Positions 60,946 through 64,000 of a DNA stretch of 64,000 nt are shown one piece after another (positions within the stretch are counted from its first letter, which is position 1; each line of letters opens with the position of its first letter). The stretch comes from Agromyces aureus (lineage in GTDB: Bacteria > Actinomycetota > Actinomycetes > Actinomycetales > Microbacteriaceae): the NCBI RefSeq assembly GCF_001660485.1, contig NZ_CP013979.1:2356001-2420000 (forward strand). Reading direction: 5' to 3'. The notes beneath the pieces were generated by a model, which was given only the letters and a program-made list of their open reading frames with translations, ran no database searches and was not told where the DNA came from. Both the position numbers and the translations under genes were made by a program.

Positions 60946-62208
60946 TCAGGCGGTGACGGCGACGGTCCGAGGTCGCAGCGCGATCGCGACACCGAAGCCG
61001 ACGATCGCCGCGAGCACCCCGGCGATGCCCACGACCGTCGGAAGGCCGCCGAGCGCGACGGTGAGGGCGGCCACCACGATGGGCGTGAGGAACTGCCCGA
61101 AGTAGAACGCCGCGGTCCACCAGCCGGTCACGCGGCCGCGATCGGCGAACTCGGCGGCCGAGACCACCCAGGTCACGAGCGACGGCAGCAACAGGCCCGA
61201 CCCGAGTGAGGCGACGAGCGCTCCGGGAATGATTCCCGGCATGCCGGGCACCATCCAGATCACGACCATTCCCACCGCCTGCATGCCGAATGCGACCGGG
61301 ATGAGCACGCCATGCCGCAGGCGCCTCGAGAGCGCTGCGAAGGAGAGACCGCCGATGGCCGTCGCGAGGGATGCCGCGGCAGCGACTCCGCCGATGGCCG
61401 CGGTGTCGGTCGCGGCGATGCCGGTGCCGACCACCAGGTAGCTCATCTCGAGCACGAGCAGGTAGAAGGTGAGGCCCCCGAAGAGGGTCACGAGCAGCGG
61501 CACGCCGATGCGGGCCCAGGGCACCTTGACCTTCGCCGCCACGTTCACCGAATCGGATGCCACAGCACCGGATGCCGCGGGCGCGACCTCTCCGGCCTCC
61601 GCCGGGGTCGGCTCCCAGAGCGAGACGATCATGAACGCCGCGACGACCAGGCTGATCGCGTACACCCAGAACGGCGTGTGCCACCCGCCGACGCCGAGTG
61701 CCCCGCCGAGCACGATGAACGCGGTCGCCGCGAGCGTGGTCACGACGGTCTGCAGGCCGAGGTAGCGATCGCGGCGTCGCTTCTCGTGGAAGTAGTCGAC
61801 GATCAGGGTCGTGCAGACGGTCATGATCGCCGCCTCGCAGATGCCGACCAGCACGCGGCTGACGAGGATCGCGGGCAGGGCCTCGAGCCAGGCCGGCGCC
61901 GTGCCGACGAGCGCGTACGCGATCATCGCGGTCACGAGCAACGGCTTGCGACCCAGCCGGTCGACGATCTGCCCGGCGAACGGTGCGAACAGGGCGATCA
62001 TCAGCGCCGGGATCGCCACGATCATCGGCACGAGCACCTCGGCGCCGGCGATTGCTCCGAAGTGCTCGGAGAGTTGCGGCAGGATCGGCGTGATGAGCAC
62101 CGAGCCCAGCACGGGCATGCAGCTGCCCGCGAGCAGGAGGATGGCCTGCCAGACGCCCGCGCGGCGGGTGGCGGTGACCGGAGGGGATGCGATCGAAGTG
62201 TCGCCCAT
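60946..62208 (-). CDS. MFS transporter, probable aromatic acid carrier
   Basis: 420 residues, 12 membrane helices. The MFS loop 2-3 signature is 'FAGQIVDRLGRKPLLV', and 'RVLVGICEAAIMTVCTTLIVDYFHEKRRRDRY' is the helix 4-5 region. Central loop 'PTPAEAGEVAPAASGAVASD' is long and acidic. Placed between the LysR regulator and the ring-cleavage genes, it likely imports the cluster's substrate. ATG 62208 has GGAGAGA about 8 nt upstream. Confidence 0.88.
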   Translation of the reverse strand: MGDTSIASPPVTATRRAGVWQAILLLAGSCMPVLGSVLITPILPQLSEHFGAIAGAEVLVPMIVAIPALMIALFAPFAGQIVDRLGRKPLLVTAMIAYALVGTAPAWLEALPAILVSRVLVGICEAAIMTVCTTLIVDYFHEKRRRDRYLGLQTVVTTLAATAFIVLGGALGVGGWHTPFWVYAISLVVAAFMIVSLWEPTPAEAGEVAPAASGAVASDSVNVAAKVKVPWARIGVPLLVTLFGGLTFYLLVLEMSYLVVGTGIAATDTAAIGGVAAAASLATAIGGLSFAALSRRLRHGVLIPVAFGMQAVGMVVIWMVPGMPGIIPGALVASLGSGLLLPSLVTWVVSAAEFADRGRVTGWWTAAFYFGQFLTPIVVAALTVALGGLPTVVGIAGVLAAIVGFGVAIALRPRTVAVTA

Positions 62209-62330
62209 GACGTGTCTCTCCATCGAGTGTCGTCGGACGCGGCCACGGGTCGGGCCGCGCGCGCAGGGGGTGCGCGTGAACAAGTAGACGAGTCGGCCGT
62301 CGATCCGGATATGGGAGATCGATGATTCGG

Positions 62331-62351
62331 GGTATCGATGCGATTGATACC
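62331..62351. promoter_or_regulatory. LysR-type operator between MFS and LysR genes
   Basis: GGTATCGAT-GCG-ATTGATACC, 9-bp arms with one mismatch. It holds the T-N11-A LysR motif (GTATC...GATAC) and lies in the divergent gap, 78 nt before the LysR GTG and about 120 nt before the MFS start. GATACT at 62378-62383 is a possible -10 for the LysR gene. Confidence 0.65.
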
Positions 62352-62428
62352 GGATGCCGCCACGTATTGCCGTGTGCGATACTCCAGCTATTGACATCAC
62401 CATCGTCGATACGCACAAGGAGGTGCAC

Positions 62429-63346
62429 GTGTCCGACGGCCCATCGATCTCGAGACTCGACCTGAACCTGCTCGTCGCGCTGGATGCGCTGCTGACCGAG
62501 CGCAGCGTGACGAGGGCGGCCGAGCAGCTCCGACTCAGCCAGCCGGCACTCAGTGCTTCACTCGCGCGATTGCGCACGCATTTCGGCGATCCGATCCTCG
62601 CCCGACGGGGCAACGCCTACGAACTCACGCCGCTCGCGCTCCGCCTCGCGGAGCACACCAGCACCGCACTGGAATCGGCTCGCCGCGTGTTCGAGAGTCA
62701 GGCCGAGTGGTCGCCAGAGACCGCCACCCGGGAGTTCCTGATCTACGGATCCGACTACGCTTTCGCGACGGTGGGCAGTGCCGCCGCGGCACTCGCCCAC
62801 GAGCGCGCACCCGGCGTGCGATTTCGCTTCATGCTGCACACGACCGCGATCATCGACGAGGCCGAGCAGCGGTTGCGGTCGGTCGACGCGCTCCTCATCC
62901 CGCACGGATTCACGCCGGGACTGCACCACGAAGACCTCTGGCACGACCACTGGGTGATCGTCGGCTCGAGCGACCGGCCGCAGCATCCGCTCACCATGCA
63001 GGACCTCGCCGACGCACCATGGGTCTTCACCTACCAGTCGCGCACGGCCTTCACCTCGGCCGGGCGCCAGTTGGAGGAGCTCGGCATCGACCCGCGCGTC
63101 GACATCGTCGCCGAGAGCTTCCTCGCGCTCCCCCACTTCATCATCGGCACCGATCGGCTCGGTCTCGTGCAGGCCAGGCTCGCCGACTCCGTGCGATCGC
63201 TCGGTGGGCTGCAGGTGTTCGAACCCCCGTTCGAGGCGACGCCGCTCACGAACGCGCTGTGGTGGCATCCGGTGCACGACCACGACCCCGAGCACGTGTG
63301 GATGCGCGAGCTGTTCGCCGAGGCGGGGCGGTCGCTCGACGCGTGA
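62429..63346 (+). CDS. LysR family regulator (NodD/NahR type)
   Basis: 305 residues. HTH 'DLNLLVALDALLTERSVTRAAEQLRLSQPALSASLARLRTHFGDPIL' is of the NodD/NahR branch, which often senses aromatic compounds, followed by an effector domain ('DALLIPHGFTPGLHHEDLWHDHWVIVGS'). GTG 62429 was chosen: AAGGAGG lies 5 nt upstream. Divergent from the MFS gene across a LysR-type operator, so it likely activates the second aromatic cluster. Confidence 0.92.
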   Translation: MSDGPSISRLDLNLLVALDALLTERSVTRAAEQLRLSQPALSASLARLRTHFGDPILARRGNAYELTPLALRLAEHTSTALESARRVFESQAEWSPETATREFLIYGSDYAFATVGSAAAALAHERAPGVRFRFMLHTTAIIDEAEQRLRSVDALLIPHGFTPGLHHEDLWHDHWVIVGSSDRPQHPLTMQDLADAPWVFTYQSRTAFTSAGRQLEELGIDPRVDIVAESFLALPHFIIGTDRLGLVQARLADSVRSLGGLQVFEPPFEATPLTNALWWHPVHDHDPEHVWMRELFAEAGRSLDA

Positions 63347-63387
63347 CGTCTGAGGCCTGCGGCCTGCAGTCTGCGATCTGGGAGAGG

Positions 63388-64000
63388 TCAGCGAGCCGCC
63401 GAGAGCACGATCAGCTCGGCACGCGACTGGGCGCCGGCCTTGCGCAGCAGGTTCGACACGTGGAACTTCACCGTGTTCTCACTGATGCCGAGCTGACCGG
63501 CGATCTCGCGGTTTCGAGCGCCCGACGCGACGAGCTTCAGCACCTCTCGCTCACGCAGCGACAGCGGCACCACGTCGACCAACGGCTCGGGCGCGGTCGG
63601 CGGGTCGAGCGGCAGCCGGATGTCGAGGTTCGAGCCCCACCCGGGCGTGGACGTCACCTGCATCTCGCCATCGAGCGCGGCGACCCGTTCGACCATCGGA
63701 CGCAGCGAGTCGTCGTGCCCCGTGAGCACCCCATCACCGTCGTCGCGGATGCCGATGAGCAGGTTGAGCCCGTCGCAGTCCCACTGGATGCGGACCCGTC
63801 GGGTCTCTCCCTGATCGACGAGCGCGAGCACCGCGCTGCGCACGATCGCGCGTGCCGCGTAGGCGACCTCGCCCGGCAGCGCGCGGCCGGTCGCAGGAGG
63901 CTCGACGAACTGCACCTCGAGATCGCTGAACCGCACGAGGGGCCGAAGATCGCTCTGCAACCGGGCGAACGCGCCGACGACGGGCTCCAGCATCGCGCTG
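63388..64000 (-). CDS. HATPase-LuxR hybrid regulator, partial at window edge
   Basis: The window shows the C-terminal about 200 residues. A histidine-kinase-type ATPase part comes first ('AIVRSAVLALVDQGE', 'LLIGIRDDGDGVL' as N/G1 boxes, 'GEMQVTSTPGWGSNLDIRLPL' as G2), then a LuxR helix-turn-helix ('LSLREREVLKLVASGARNREIAGQLGISENTVKFHVSNLLRKAGAQSRAELI'). The frame stays open to base 64000, so the N terminus lies beyond; an ATG at 63993 is only one candidate. This fusion of ATPase and LuxR in one chain is seen in actinobacteria. Target unknown. Confidence 0.8.
   Translation of the reverse strand, partial: SAMLEPVVGAFARLQSDLRPLVRFSDLEVQFVEPPATGRALPGEVAYAARAIVRSAVLALVDQGETRRVRIQWDCDGLNLLIGIRDDGDGVLTGHDDSLRPMVERVAALDGEMQVTSTPGWGSNLDIRLPLDPPTAPEPLVDVVPLSLREREVLKLVASGARNREIAGQLGISENTVKFHVSNLLRKAGAQSRAELIVLSAAR

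Overview
The window is high-GC actinobacterial DNA, most likely from a Microbacteriaceae member (Agromyces-like). The grounds are the glnA-glnE-glnA2 cluster, polyphosphate glucokinase, an aceE-fasR-fabDHPF block, a DUF3145 gene, DUF7882-type small proteins, and many promoters of the TANNNT-N6-start (leaderless) kind. There is no plasmid, prophage or CRISPR signal.

Layout. (1) 55-9826, core metabolism: RDD membrane protein, glnA with a GlnR box, glnE and glnA2 on the minus strand, panB, a SPOR-like small protein divergent from map, ppgK, and a 38-residue charged peptide. (2) 9848-12627: RNase P RNA, a zinc-ribbon coiled-coil protein, a Nif3-like protein, tRNA-Val(TAC) and an AhpE-like peroxiredoxin, all on the minus strand. 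(3) 12797-20547: aceE, a FasR-like activator and fabD-fabH-acpP-fabF, closed by a strong terminator. This joins acetyl-CoA production to fatty acid synthesis. (4) 20636-33518, mixed genes: DUF3145, PadR, a family A polymerase divergent from a zinc-ribbon nuclease-like protein, NfeD and flotillin, YceI, a class II amidotransferase, a DHFR-like reductase, Dps, alcohol dehydrogenase and Mn catalase, then a coupled 23-aa/49-aa zinc-ribbon pair. (5) 33525-45724, accessory: a phytoene-desaturase-like oxidoreductase behind a 23-codon ORF, a duplicated DUF7882 plus small 'SPG' protein module, SRPBCC, lipid kinase, a phosphatase/membrane protein/glycosyltransferase operon, LysR divergent from a NadB/SdhA-like flavoprotein, a small secreted protein, and two truncated genes joined head to head. 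(6) 45745-64000, aromatic catabolism: an IclR-controlled pobA-pcaHGBL-IJF operon that takes 4-hydroxybenzoate through protocatechuate to succinyl-CoA and acetyl-CoA, then a second minus-strand cluster (MFS carrier, extradiol dioxygenase, two FAH-family hydrolases, cyclase, FAD hydroxylase, amidohydrolase) with a LysR regulator. I cannot assign the substrate of this second cluster. A partial HATPase-LuxR regulator runs off the right edge.

The most unusual points are the unassigned meta-cleavage cluster, the DUF7882/SPG duplication, the SPOR-like/map start where each gene's -10 hexamer overlaps the other gene's start codon, the two 72-nt ORFs coupled by GTGA to the next gene, and the window-wide leaderless promoter signature. 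No stretch over 300 bases lacks a gene. The larger gaps (21158-21436, 27021-27270, 33054-33300, 34977-35204, 35556-35836, 62209-62428) hold only the promoters, operators, terminator and small ORFs listed.
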